Assembly: GCA_014925825.1 (NCBI GenBank)
Contig: JACGCK010000150.1
Location: 47,638-111,637, forward strand
Source of the DNA: Pholiota molesta
Lineage: Eukaryota > Basidiomycota > Agaricomycetes > Agaricales > Strophariaceae
Direction: 5' to 3'
DNA: 64,000 nucleotides
Part shown: one piece after another, positions 10,639 through 22,349 of the stretch
How positions within the stretch are numbered: the stretch's first letter is position 1
Layout: every line of letters starts with the position of its first letter
Position numbers and translations under genes: made by a program
The notes under the pieces: generated by a model
What the model was told of the DNA's origin: nothing
Seen by the model: only the letters and a program-made list of their open reading frames with translations
Database searches by the model: none

Positions 10639-11400
10639 AGGAGTGTTCGCCGCGAGCGCTAGGGACTGACGACGGAGAAAGGCCGTTCAGCCATGATAGC
10701 CTGAAGCCGCAGCAAAGCGGATGAGGAGGAGGAGGAAGGAAGAGGAAGTGCCGCCAATCAACATTATTGCCAACGCGAATATAGCGTTTTATGAGCGAGG
10801 CGTTATTTGGACAAGTGCGGTTTCGCCTTGGCATTCGCGCTGATCGTTTACTATTACGGCATAAAAGGCTTGGCAGATCCGTCCTCCATGTCTCAGGCGG
10901 CAGGTTGTGTTATTCAACTAACACGCATCCAGAGTGAGTAGATGACAATCTTCCGTTTCCTGAATCCCTGGGTATCTTTTATTGAGCCTTTATATGTGAA
11001 GATAGACGCAAGCTACTTAGATGTACGAAATGCATACTGATATCTCAATGCCGTCTTCAAGGTCACTGGTTTTTGACTGGTTTGCGGAATGTTCAACGTC
11101 GTGTTGCTTGCTGCCGCAGATGATACCGATTTGGCGTCCTGGTATACCCTACTGCTATGTACGAAAGATGTTACCGGATTATTGTCTTACATGCTAGAAC
11201 GCATTGCAAACGTGAGCGTCTTTCTAAAAAGAGGTCTTAACGGTGTGTGCAAGACAGCGATGCATCGCCTCGTGGATAGAATGAGGCTGCCAATGTGTAT
11301 CTATCAACCGCGCCGCTTTGATCGTACGGTTCCGAGTCCTAATGTATTATGTCAATGCATAATGAAGTTCAGCCTAAACCTAACTACCCTGTGACTAAGT
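10639..11400. other. Intergenic, probable promoter of the exo-glucanase gene
   Basis: It lies upstream of the minus-strand GH5 gene. I see no coding exon or clear repeat. The inverted F-box duplication starts at its right edge. Confidence 0.4.
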
Positions 11401-11481
11401 ACCGCGACCGAACCTCAATTGAAGAAAATCATAGCGCGAATCCGCTCAGCCCACATTATACTACTTAATAGGAAGGTCTTC

Positions 11482-11620
11482 GTGTCCCTCACATCTGCCA
11501 GTAGCCCGTTTAGAAATGTCTCTTACAACGTACATCCCGAGATCTTCTTCCATGGTCTGGATCCCTGAACATTCTCCCGACGAAGTGCAATCAAACACGA
11601 ACATTGCCCCAATCCGACCT
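11482..11620 (+). pseudogene. N-terminal fragment of an F-box gene
   Basis: This stretch aligns with the first ~45 codons of the intact minus-strand F-box gene at 52180-53679: SLTSASSPFRNVSYNV, then EIFFH and NTNIAPI in shifting frames. The start ATG is GTG here, and there are frameshifts and an internal stop. About 70 bases of upstream promoter sequence are also shared (CGAATCCGCTCAGCCCACAT). The rest of the gene is missing, so this is a deletion remnant of the left copy of an inverted duplication. Confidence 0.75.
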
Positions 11621-11707
11621 TAATTGTGCGGCCACCGTGACCAATATCGATATCCGAAAGCGGCTTGCGTCGCTTAATCGACAAATTTCCGTTCTCGAAC
11701 TACTGCC

Positions 11708-13192
11708 ATGTCCCCGAAATCTACTTTCGAAAGCCCAGTCAACAAGCTTCCGTACGACCTTCTGAGAGAGATATTCCTCCGATGTCTCTCTGAAAATCCT
11801 CTATATGATGCTCAACCAGACACGACGATCGCACCAATGCTCCTTTGCCATGTTTGCTCCTCTTGGAGAGCGGTCGCGCTCATGAGTGCTTCCCTTTGGT
11901 CCCACCTCTACGTTCGTCTGCCGCTTTTATGGGAAGGGGAGGGAGCGGAGGAGATTAAGCTTGTGGTCAGGAGCAAGGTAGCTTTTACACGCGATCTCGA
12001 ATTTTTGCCATGGTGGAGGAAAAATCAAGGCTCTGTGGCCCTGTTTCTCCGCCTCGATGTCCATCGAAGCAGTTGGAATGGTGCAGACCTTCCGTTCTAC
12101 ACAGATTTGCCTTCTGAGAATGAAGACTTTTTGTTTGAATACCTGTCCCCAGCACATTACCTCGATGTGGGCGAATTACATCCGTACCTTGTTCATCGAC
12201 GCCTTAGGAGGGGTTTCCCGGTTTCATTCCCCAGCCTTCGCACACTGGTTATAACATCGTATTTAACACAATTGCCTCATGATGACAATCACCAAAACAT
12301 CGCGACGTTACGCTCTCAGATCCCCTCGACAACACGACGTCTGTCTATTCGGGGCTACAGCATACCCAGAAACCATAATGTCCGCGACTGGTCAGCATTG
12401 ACCCATATCTCTCTGGATGATGTTTATATCTCCTCCTTCCATACCTGGTTCACCATGATTCGTACATTGGTGGATCTGCAGTGGGGCTATTTTTACCTTT
12501 TGGTTGTCACTCCACATACCATTGTACACCCCCCCAATCTTGTAGGTGTTCTTGCTAAGCTTTCGACTCTCCATCTGGCCGTTTATATTTTAGGTGACCA
12601 CGACGCGTCCCCGCTCAGTACACTATTGCACAACATGGAGTTCCCCGCATTGCGCACGCTTTCCCTTACTTCATCAGCAAAGACATGGACCGACTCCCGT
12701 GCCATCATCGACGTCCACAGTGTGCTCAGAGCTGCTCCTGCAGTTACCAAACTCACCTTAGGGCTTTTCAAATCTCAAGGAGGCTTTCTATGCTTCGCGA
12801 ATGGCTCCGATCTACCAACTGTGGTTGGAAGAAGAGCGCCGCTCCTGACGTACGCACCCAACCTCTCGCATCTTCAGGTCGAGTTCAAGTGCCCAAACGA
12901 ATCCGACGGGGCCATATTGGCGAAGGATTACATTAAGAGGTTCTTCCGCTCGAAACGCTGGTTGGGATTGGCGAACCCAATGAGCAAGATCCGAAAGGTG
13001 ACCATCGTAATCAAAGCAATACCATGGGACGTCGATTCGGAGTTCGAGGGCATTTTGAAGGCTTTGTTGAAGTGGAACATCAGGAAATATATCAAGGCAG
13101 AAACCAATGTTTCGTTCGAGATAGCTTCGGAGGCTGAGCAAGGAGTCCGTAATCTTGCGAATGCATGGATGATATGGGGGTCGACGGTTTGA
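11708..13192 (+). CDS. F-box protein (LLCHVCSSWRA type)
   Basis: Single-exon open frame of 494 aa. An N-terminal F-box-like domain (about 12-65) reads LPYDLLREIFLRCL, then TTIAPMLLCHVCSSWRAVAL and LWSHL, the usual form in agaricomycetes, where such proteins are predicted substrate adaptors of SCF ubiquitin ligases. The remainder is leucine-rich with irregular repeats (for example LRTLSLTSSAK, VTKLTLGLF), consistent with a substrate-binding solenoid. No specific substrate can be inferred. The closest relative in the window is the minus-strand gene at 50325-51887, with a near-identical C-terminal block (NPMSKIRKVTIVIKAIPWDV). It is flanked by fragments of two other F-box genes, as the surviving member of a three-gene cluster. 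Confidence 0.85.
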   Translation: MSPKSTFESPVNKLPYDLLREIFLRCLSENPLYDAQPDTTIAPMLLCHVCSSWRAVALMSASLWSHLYVRLPLLWEGEGAEEIKLVVRSKVAFTRDLEFLPWWRKNQGSVALFLRLDVHRSSWNGADLPFYTDLPSENEDFLFEYLSPAHYLDVGELHPYLVHRRLRRGFPVSFPSLRTLVITSYLTQLPHDDNHQNIATLRSQIPSTTRRLSIRGYSIPRNHNVRDWSALTHISLDDVYISSFHTWFTMIRTLVDLQWGYFYLLVVTPHTIVHPPNLVGVLAKLSTLHLAVYILGDHDASPLSTLLHNMEFPALRTLSLTSSAKTWTDSRAIIDVHSVLRAAPAVTKLTLGLFKSQGGFLCFANGSDLPTVVGRRAPLLTYAPNLSHLQVEFKCPNESDGAILAKDYIKRFFRSKRWLGLANPMSKIRKVTIVIKAIPWDVDSEFEGILKALLKWNIRKYIKAETNVSFEIASEAEQGVRNLANAWMIWGSTV

Positions 13193-13375
13193 ATATCATT
13201 CGATATCGTCTGTATTGCTTGCAGATGGTCGTATTCGCTTTGCCGGGGATACGCATTGCTGGGATAGGCCCGAGCGGGCTGTAGAGTCATAATCTTTTAT
13301 AACACACACATCACACATGCACCTATCGTCTTTCTGATTAGCAATTTAAAATTGATATCAACCCCCGACTAACCA

Positions 13376-13550
13376 ACCTCTAGGACAGCTCTGAACTTGT
13401 CCCGAAGGTTTCTCAGTCAATTCGGCTCCCCATCTGGCATCTGTAGTATCCACTCTTCCCCACAACGTTCTGACCGAGATATTTCCCGAATCCCCACTGT
13501 CTTCCACGATCGCCGCTCGATGCACTCCAGCCAAACCCAGGGCCCTTGAA
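13376..13550 (+). pseudogene. N-terminal fragment of an F-box gene at the array edge
   Basis: Homologous to the 5' end of the minus-strand F-box gene at 48204-49718. The shared stretch includes CTTCCCCACAACGTTCTGAC (CACGACG in the intact gene) and ACTGTCTTCCACGATCGCCG. Frameshifts break it and homology stops near 13550, just before the F-box array begins. It marks the junction where the left F-box cluster was cut. Confidence 0.7.
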
Positions 13551-13710
13551 TGATATCGATACACCGCAGAGCGGATAATTAAATTATGTATTAGAAGCTT
13601 ACATTGAAAGCGTTTGCCACACGAATCAAATGGTCTGCGCAAGGTCTGCGCGCGCCGCGCGGCGGGCTGGCTGCGTGACACGACGTGCGACGCGCTCCTG
13701 TGACACATAA

Positions 13711-13730
13711 ACGTGACAGTGACTGTACGC
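13711..13730 (+). promoter_or_regulatory. Conserved promoter element, F-box copy 1
   Basis: ACGTGACAGTGACTGTACGC, 81 bases upstream of the ATG. The same 20-mer is found upstream of all five F-box copies. Confidence 0.6.
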
Positions 13731-13791
13731 GCTTTGACACTGGCAGCCACAGCGAGGTCGACGTATCGCGTGTCTTGCAGCGTTTCCCATC

Positions 13792-15873
13792 ATGGATCCC
13801 CCGACGTTACCCACACGAAGCATACGGGACTATTTTACGCGAACTACGACGCGTGCGGACGCCCAGCATAGAACATCAGAACACGGAGAAACCTCACACG
13901 AACCTTCAGCAAAGAAGATCAGGATTACGGCAGAGAATGGCAGAGATATCGCGCTGCGAGGAGTTCAAGAGAGCAAAGTTAAAAGGGAGCGTACCGAGGA
14001 CAGCGTGGGGACGAGCAAGGGCGCGCGTGTAGCGCGGAGGACTGGACGCGCCAAGCTGGGGCTGTTGCCTTCAGTTCCACTGGACGTGTTGTTCGAGGTT
14101 TGAAATTTGTGCTCGCTTTATACATTTTTTGATTATTAACGAAAGTTCTGTAGATATTCAGTCACCTCGCACCTCTCGATCTTCTGCGTCTTTCGCGAAC
14201 GACCAAAGAACTGAGGAGGTTACTTTTGAATCGCTCGTCGACTTTTGTCTGGAAGGCCGCATTGAGCACTGTTGAAGGGCTTCCAGCATGCCCTGAAGAT
14301 ATGTCGCTGCCATGTTGGACCAACCTCATATTCGACCACCACTGTCAGGTATGGGTCATCAATATAACTAATCTCCTTTCGTTCATCTGTATTTGCACCC
14401 AGAATTGCCTTGCGAAGAACGTGAAAAAATGCGACTTTGCTTTACGCGTCCGCTACTGCAAGAAATGTGCCAACGACAAGTAAGTCGCATTCATCAGTCG
14501 AGTACCTGACTCAACTTCCTCAGATTACTTCAACAATCTGCATTTGAACCTAACAACAGCCTTCACCAAATCATTCTGAAGGCCGTCCCTTTCAGCAATT
14601 GGAACATGGGCAACCGTAAGCATCGAAATAATATATCGGTTTCGTCGCAATAATGTGTTACTCAGGCGTTGAGAAACGTTGTACCGTTGCGGACCGAGAC
14701 AGGCTCCTTGATGAGATAGAAGTCGTGATAGAGAGTGAGGACCGCAACGCCATTGCCGATTTCGTGGCGAAGAAATGTGCAGAAATCGATGCGCGGCTAG
14801 CGGTACGGAGCCTCATTATTTATCTGGTTTCTGTTTATCAATGGAATTATAGCATGCTCAAACATGCAAAACGTGGATGAATGATCTACTCCGAAGTCGA
14901 GAGCGCGAGCTCGCTGACTGTCGGAAATCAAGAGCCGAAGCGTGAGTGTTACACATCCGTTTAATGGACCTAGAAAAAGGTTACGAGGCCCGCGTCCATG
15001 CTAGCATCCGGGCGAAGCTAATAGGACTCGGTTATCAAGCCGAGCTTGATTTCCTCGACGAACTCAAAGCTGGTGTTTGCGCCATCAACCCATGGCCCAG
15101 GATCGTCAAATTCGAGGATCACCCGCTCGTCAAGCCTGCGAAGCCGCTCACCGAGAAGAGTGAGTGCTATCCCCAGCGACACGACTGTCTGCTCATTTCC
15201 AAAAATTTCAGCATGGGCTGCGATGAAGGACGAGATGATCAAATATATCACAGAAGCCTCTGGGCTACGGAAGGAAAACATGCATTGCATCGCCATCCGC
15301 ACCCGCACCGCGCTTGTGTACACCGCCTACGTTAGCTGGCGGCGGAAACCGGAGAACCTTAGTAGATACCCCGCGGACGTGCCCATGCCGAATCTCGCTG
15401 ACGTCCTCGATTTCCCGCCGATCAAAGGCATGGTACATGCACGCACCGAGCGCGAGCTCGACATGGACCGCGTCGTATCTTGCCTCGCGCGATCACTGCA
15501 CGACGAAATCGAGGAATGGCGCGAGGACATCGCCTCGGACCTCTTGGGGAAGGTGACGCGCAGCCGCGTATGGGATGACGCGCAATGGTGGTACGAAATG
15601 GCGGGCGACTTCTGGGACAAGCGGCTGCGCTTCTTCGAGCGCGCGGTGGTCGTGTTCCGGTGCACGAACCGCTGGATGCACTATCGCTGGGAAGAGCAGC
15701 GGCTCCGCGCGGACGTCGTGTTCCCTGCGGGTACGCCCAACGTCCCGTTCGCGATTTCAATGGCGGCGCAGAACGAGGACCACGCGCCAGTGATGGATGA
15801 GCAGGTGTTGCGTGCGATCCTGGAGGCGTGTCGGATGGACTGGAAGAAGACGACGATGCTTGTGTGTCGATGA
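13792..15873 (+). CDS. Array F-box protein, copy 1 (short form)
   Basis: Eight-exon model join(13792..14097, 14154..14348, 14403..14479, 14524..14615, 14666..14802, 14853..14941, 15005..15159, 15212..15873), 570 aa, in frame. The N terminus carries SIRDYF (10-15), resembling a PCNA-interacting PIP box, and basic clusters (KKIR 41-44, KVKRER 62-67) that may be nuclear signals. The F-box (about 92-140) is split by intron 1: LPSVPLDVLFE, then IFSHLAPLDLLRLSRTTKELRRLL. Exon 3 has a Cys pattern (NC..KKC..YCKKC) that may bind metal. Compared with copy 5 the last exon lacks 50 codons after the APVM motif, then changes after DWKKTT to MLVCR and stop, so the Cys-rich C-terminal region and exons 9-10 are absent. 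It is probably an SCF adaptor if expressed; substrate unknown. Confidence 0.78.
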
Positions 15874-18800
15874 TTTATGTGCTGATGACGTCTTTTTAGC
15901 TGCAAATTCGGAGGGAAAGAGGCGATTTTGGGTGGTGAAATTGCCTAAACGGAGGTAGGGTTTTAAAAATGAGCGTAGGTCACAGCGTCCTCTCGGGTTC
16001 AGGTGCCGTGCGCGCAGAGTGCAGCCCACCCCGAAGGGCAAGCTATCCGCACCCCGCAACTACCTACCTACATACGGATGCAGCTACCTACACTAAGTAC
16101 TCTGTAACTCCAATTAGTAGGCTGCAATGAAATTCAATTGAATCCTTACAATCGAGTTCGTGCGCTTGTGATGGAAAGCCACACACAGTGTCTTCAAAAA
16201 TCAAATTAGACTTGTTTCGACGGAAAGTCGCACACAGGCGCAATGTCTTCAAAAATCTCATTAGACTTGTTTTCGACAGTTTCAATAGTAGAATACTCAC
16301 TTTGCGCGCAAGATGTGAAAATGACTTGCACGGAAATGTGGTTATTTTTATCTGCAAGGCCAAATCAGACGCTTTTGTGATTATTTCAGTAAGAATCACG
16401 TACCGCGAGATCTTATATCATTCGTACAGAACATGGAAGTCCTAATGATGACATGGTAAGCAAAAGTTGTCAAATCAAATCAGGACCACTTACTTGTAAT
16501 CCAATGTCTAAACTCACACACTTCACAATCTGCATCGTGAAAAGTCAAATTTGGGCTGGGATTGTGATTAAGATAAGAAATCACGTACACGGAGACCATA
16601 ACATGCAATCTTGCAGGAAATCCAAACATCTAATGTACCGAAACAGTACACCAAGACTACATAGCCTTGCTCACGGGAAATCCAAATATCTAATTAGAAT
16701 AAAACCCACCCAATCAGCACCGCAATGATACAAAACATTCGGAATCAATCACGTACCATATCTAACATTTCAAGTTTAAACTCAAGGCTGCAGCAATAGA
16801 AGATCAATGACCATGGGAACTTGAAAATCAAGTTTAACTTAGTAGGGACTGACCAAAGTGTTACATGTTGAACCTTGCGGAATCTTGCGTCGATATCCGC
16901 GGGAACTCAGAAAATCAAGTCTGACATAGGGACTAACCAAAGCGTCACATGTGTAGCCTTGCGTAGGCCTGGCGCGATCTTGCGTCGATATCCGCGGGAC
17001 CTCGGAAAATCAATTTTAAAGTCGGGGATGGCTAAGCACCAAGTGAGTACCAGGTACAAAGTCAAAGTAAGCTTTTACACTGACCTAAGCATGACAGGGT
17101 AGAGCAGTAGAAGCGAGGTGTATGTGATAATGTGATAGTGCGAATAGGAAATCTCGCGGGAAATCTAAATCTCAAATTTTCATACAATGCATCTCTATAG
17201 AGCAAAATCACTTACACAGAGACTGTAGCAACGCTTGCGGGAAATCCAAATATCCAATCGCAATTTGAGCCACATCATTAGCGCCGAAACAAGTGTCAGG
17301 TTAACAGCCCTGGGAACTCGGAAAACTAAATCAAACTTTGAGACTGACCTAAGCATGAAAAAGTAGAGTGGTAGAAACAAGGCGGATGCGTGCAATCAGT
17401 GCCATGATCTACGGGCGCTTAAAATATAAACAACGATCTAAGTTGGAAATAATCTCAATTAGTGCGTGTTACATGAATATGGGATAGATTACTCACGTCC
17501 AGCAACATCATCACAGATAGGGCTGTGGATGGGGTCGCAAACAGGAATAGAATGGTGCATTACGACGGGGTACAACGGTACGGATTCCTTCCAAAACCTT
17601 CCAGTCTTTATACTCACAGCACGCCAAGCCGGACCAGTTCTTCCACGTCCCCATCACCATTTCTCCGATCACTATATTTTGGAATGCACGGCAAATTCGC
17701 AGGCATTACTATTGTCTCCTTAGGCCCGAGCTACTGCTACCCGACCCCTGCAAAATCACTGCTTAGGCTCGGAATAAACCTTTCTCATACCAGATGATAG
17801 TCCTTATTTACCGGCGGCTTCAATTCCTGTCTTCATTATTCTAATAACATTTTATATATTTCTTTTCTTTACAGATCTCCGAGTCGAATCAAACCTTTCT
17901 CGCACAAACCATTCCATGTTATTTATCTCCGACAATAGCAAATTTTCCTTTACAGGGACCACAATAACATAACTCCGGTACTAAGCACCACCCAAACGTA
18001 ACGAGAATTACTTTCGGGCGCTTCGATATATGCGTGTGCCATAACAAAAAGCCAAGTAACCAACGGAAGTCAAATCATTGCCTCCATCCCCAAATCACCG
18101 CCGCAAATTCAAAAAATCCGCTTCTTTCTGCTAACATCATCAGAAGCATTGTCATTACTAGTGACAAAATCGGATAAATATCTCCAAGTAAATGAGTGCC
18201 GTGCACTGCTACTTGTTGGCAAACTCGTACTTGTGTACGTGGCAAAATCCTTGACATAAGAGCGGAATCTGTTATAATAGACACGGTACTTTTGAGCAAG
18301 GTTGAAGCGTTGCGAGCGGGAATCTCGTCAACCTTTAGGCTATGTATGGCGAACGTAACGAGCGGCAATGTCATCAAAGTCTAACCCATGCAGGGGACTG
18401 CCGAATAAAACAAATAAGATATTTGTCTGAATCTCGCGTTCCAGACAGAAGATAAAGCAACTGCACAGGTATTATTTACATTGAAATATTGAGTGTACGT
18501 GTGAGGTTGAAGCGTTGCGAGCGGTTTAACATGACATCATTTGCGTTCGATTCGCATGCTCCGCCATTGCTCCAGAGTTATTCTCCTCTCGCGCTGTGCT
18601 CAATAATGAACGTATAATATTATTATTCTTATTGAAACAGAATTTGGATTACAACATATTCAACCGTTCTGAATAATCTACCTACAACTACCTCTGCAAT
18701 GTAACAGGCGCCCGTGCAGTGCTACATAACACTTTCCGTGTGTTTCGGCCATTTCTCTGTTATTAAAAGCTTTGGAGAGCCCTGGGAGATCGAATATACA

Positions 18801-19950
18801 GTAGTACGATGTAGTATTGATAGTTGAACAGACTTGTCTTCTGGAAATCAAGAAGTTGATCGAGGAGTTTGGTAAATCTGCAATACTGAATGGTCATCAT
18901 TCAGAATTCAACCGTCACTTCGAAATATTTTCTTCCTTATTAACTGAAGTAGAGAGAAGCATCACGGAAGATACTGTTGGCGGCTTTTCGCTGCGAGCGA
19001 ACAAGGGTAAGCACTGTGCGTACCGCGCCACCATTTTAGGCGCCGGCGCTGAACGTCTCCCAATACATGTGCGCATTTGTATTACTTACACATAAAAAGC
19101 GGCCGCCAGCCATGGTTAGTTATACCTAATCTATAACAGATCGCGCTTTCAATTCTGATTGAACACAGAGACATGCGCTTGGAAATTTATCACCCCCGTA
19201 ACAACGCCCTCCTCCTCTTCCAATTCGTCAATTGAAACGAAGAAAAAGTATCGAATATATATCTAGGTCATCTATTACATACAGTTACTTAGTACTAGCA
19301 TTTTTTCTTTAGTACTGCGACCGCGATGCGGCGGGATGTACAAGACGACGGCGAGTCAGCAAGATTCAATCAATCGCATCTCAGAGCTTGTGCTCTCTTG
19401 CAAATTCAGTCCGAAGCCTCAAAAATGAGGTACTACATAGCCCCAGTTAGGTTCTATTGTACACCAGAAATTTGGAGCGGCCAGACGGGGGGAGCCAAGG
19501 ATAGCTGTACCGAGCATGATCCTCTCCTCCCACCCCGTTTCGCGTTTCCAGTCCATTTCGCATCGCACGGGGACCTGAAAAAAACGGCTTAGAACCCCGT
19601 TATTAGTGCCATCAAGGGTCCTCTCGGGTGCGTTGCCAGCGAAGATGGCGCGCTTGAACTTTCCGCCTGCAAGAAGATGCATTTGCTGAATGCTTAGGTT
19701 CGGAGCATTGCATGGATTAAGCAGTCTAGTGCCGTTTCCCTATAGTTTACGACATAGGAGTATGGCCTACCGGGTCAGGGACTGATGGGTGTGTGGGTAG
19801 CGATGATACTTGGACGCTGAACAGACGAGGTTCACAACTTGAAAAATGTAGAAACATGAACTGCATTCTCGATAACGAATAGAAATACAATGAATTGGTC
19901 GCTTTTCTGTATTCTAGTCATAATAAAAATGGGCTACAAGCTTTCTTATT
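15874..19950. other. AT-rich spacer of unit 1, no clear gene
   Basis: About 4 kb repeated in units 2 and 3. On the minus strand (about 16100-17710) it has many donor-like sites (GTACGTGATT, GTAAGTGATT, GTGAGTA) within repeated modules containing TTTGGATTTCCCGCAAG. Short open frames at 18075-18377 and 19419-19682 (both minus) are disrupted or end differently in other units. I see no recognisable protein family. Confidence 0.55.
17195..17705 (-). other. Possible decayed multi-exon gene 5' part
   Basis: Minus strand, starting at ATG 17705: a 29-codon exon (MPANLPCIPKYSDRR... VEELVRLGV) ending at a GTGAGTAT donor, an intron ending CCACAG, a short exon PICDDVAG ending at GTGAGTAAT, then further small open stretches ending at GTGTAAGTGATT. 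The same structure is present in units 2 and 3 with mostly amino-acid-changing differences, which argues against strong selection. I do not recognise it. Confidence 0.25.
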
Positions 19951-20117
19951 GATCATAGTATGCTCTACCAGTTACAGGCAAGGACGAGCAACGCGCGCGG
20001 ACGAGGAAACGGAGGAGGAGATATGAATCGCGATTCGCTTAGCGTACGCGGACCCTGGACGAGATATTCCCGAAACCACCATTTTCATTCTATGTACGTA
20101 CACGTCTACCAAAGCAG

Positions 20118-20125
20118 TATATAAG
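20118..20125 (+). promoter_or_regulatory. TATA-like box in GC-rich spacer, unit 1
   Basis: TATATAAG followed by a CT-rich stretch. The equivalents in units 2 and 3 lie near 29663 and 38870. No intact downstream frame was found. Confidence 0.4.
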
Positions 20126-22349
20126 ACTACGTACGTTCCTCTCATTCCCTCATCCCGCTCTCCTCTCCTCTCCTCTCCTCTCCTGGTCTCCCTTCTCACT
20201 CCATCTCGCCGAGCTCGGCACTTCTGCTGAAACTGGTCAGCATTGCCATCCTTCACTCGTCCGTGACGATGGTGCGCCTGTCCTAATAGTGAGTTATTGT
20301 CGGTCTTAAGTTAAACACCTGATCACTAACGCATCTTACCTTGCGTCGGCTACATAGCCGCCTGCGCACGGCGTCGCATTCCATGGCGCGTACAAGTACC
20401 GCATACCGTCGGGCAACAGGCATCTATGCGATAAAGTGAGCGCGTCTCTCCAGTGGGCATACGCACCGTTACTAACATACAATTCTCCCTCCGCAGATAG
20501 CCCTTCGAGCTGGAACGCGTAGTAAGTAGGTTAACGTTCGTGTCTGTAGCCATGGTATTGCTTATGGCCACTCATAGCGCTTGACAGCCCCGTCGTCGTC
20601 GCCGATGATGCGCGATACGTCGGCGCCGTGCCCTCGCGCGACGGGGTCAGCGAGCTTCGGCGCTGGATACTTACAGGGTAAGTAAAGGCTATTCAGTTTT
20701 GATGACCATGCTCACCCATATCGCGAGGCAGCAACGATGCCGTCCTCGCCTTCATCCCTTCGGTCATCTCGCGCTTTGTCGTCCTCGTTGGGAAGTAAAA
20801 CCGTCGTTCTTGGGCCAGGACGAGGCGCCATCCCGCAGGCCCTTCGCGCCTGCTGACTTTCAAGGCAGTTAGTCGTGCCTGCGCGCTCGAATCGGCGCTG
20901 CACTCACGAATGGCCTCGCGCTGCGCCGCGCCCCGTCCTTCCGCCCCTGGTAGGTTGCCCATCTCCTTCGAAGGCGCCGCGTTGCTGACCCGCATTTCCA
21001 TGTCTCCGCGATGCCGTGTGTTGCACTTGACTTGTCCGTAATTGCCAGAGATCCCGCGGCCCGGCGTGGAACGAACGGCGGCGCGATCGTCTTCGAGGCT
21101 GAGTCGCTGTGAGTAATGTGTATACGATGAAGCGATTCAGCACTCACCGACGTTTTCCGACAACTGCGCCGGTGCTCTCGTCCTCTACGCCCTCGCGAGT
21201 ACAGGCGTTGTCGTCCAATCCACCCCGTAAGTCGTCCGTACCCCGGCGTCGTCGTTTCGTTGCTGACTATGTTCTGGTTTCCGTGTATCATGTGCGCCTC
21301 GTCATGTCGTCGCCGCGTTGCCTAGCCTGCTGCTGTGAGTGTGATGCTTGCTGCTTGGATTCAGCGCGCTGTGGTGCCCGTGTACCACGATCTCCATTTA
21401 TCCGTACGATCCGAACGTTTGACGCTTGCCCGATGTGGCGCGCCGATGTCGTCCAGACGTCAGCTCGCGTGTTTGGTTCGCTGCGGTGGCCTTTGTATGC
21501 CACGCTTTGCTGGTAGGTTAAGACGACGGTAACGATATGAATGTATCGATGGCGGTGTACGGCGTATGCTGGGGTGCGCTCGGCGACGTCAGAGATGGGC
21601 TGGGACTTGCAAGCGCCGATGTCGACGTCGGGCTGGTATTGCGCCGCGCCGCCGATGTGCCCTGACTTCGCCGGGTACGCCGAAAGCCGCTCTGGAGGTG
21701 CTGCTGGTAAGTTAAGCGCTAAGTGATGTTTGTTGTAGCTACGCACTGATGCTCTCCTCCGTCGTCGTCCAAGCCACGCCGCAAGCCGTATCCCAACGCC
21801 GTCGTTTCGCATCGCCATGGCCGTTCTCTGTGGTTGTGGTGCCGTTGCGGCGGCGGCGTGTTGGCTAACTCACTGCTGTGAGCGCGATGCTAAGAGGATG
21901 GGCGATCCGATGCGATATACACACCTGGGTGGGAGCTGCGCTCTGTCTGTGCTGCGTGGCTCCTGTGCGCCGTGGTGCCCTTGGAGTCATCGTCGCGCTC
22001 GCCGGCCCACCCTATTCCGCTCGTCGTGTCTGGATGTCGTTCTGGAGGTGCTGCTGGTGCGTTTCGCAAGGTGGTACGGTGTGTGCGCGGGGTGCCGATG
22101 AACGGGGAGTTGCAAACGCCGGCCGTGGACTGTGGCCCGGATGTGCTCGTATGCCGAACTGACGTCGTCCTGGGATGGATGTGCTCGCGGCACCGGAGGC
22201 ACGATGTAGGCGTCGGGATGGTGTTCGTTTTCGCGTCGGCGGGATGTGTGCTGCCCAGGTATATGCCGCGGAGCCGCGTTTCTGTCGCTGTGTGTGCGCT
22301 GCGCTGTTCAGGGCGATGGAGTTGAGCGCAGAGGGTGGGTGGGTGCTGC

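Noticed and set aside
14942..14973. Short 32-nt intron option between F-box exons 6 and 7
   Set aside because: Too short and leaves the wrong phase. Using the next AG (at 15003-15004) gives a 63-nt intron that keeps the frame in all copies.
15327..15760. Minus-strand frames of 112 aa repeated in all units
   Set aside because: Antisense shadows of exon 8 of the F-box copies; GC-rich codon bias on the sense strand keeps them open.
15046..15873. Frame opening before exon 8 of the F-box copies (275 aa)
   Set aside because: Its first ~55 residues are exon 7 read in the wrong frame plus an intron; only the part from 15212 belongs to the gene. The same holds at 24640, 33758, 42766 and 46081.
18075..18377. 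Minus-strand frame of 100 aa in the AT-rich spacer
   Set aside because: Broken in unit 2 by a ~20-base deletion, no homologue recognised, and composition is unremarkable.
19419..19682. Minus-strand frame beginning MHLLAGGKFKRAIF
   Set aside because: Open in all three units but with different C-terminal ends caused by small indels; conservation is explained by recent unit duplication.
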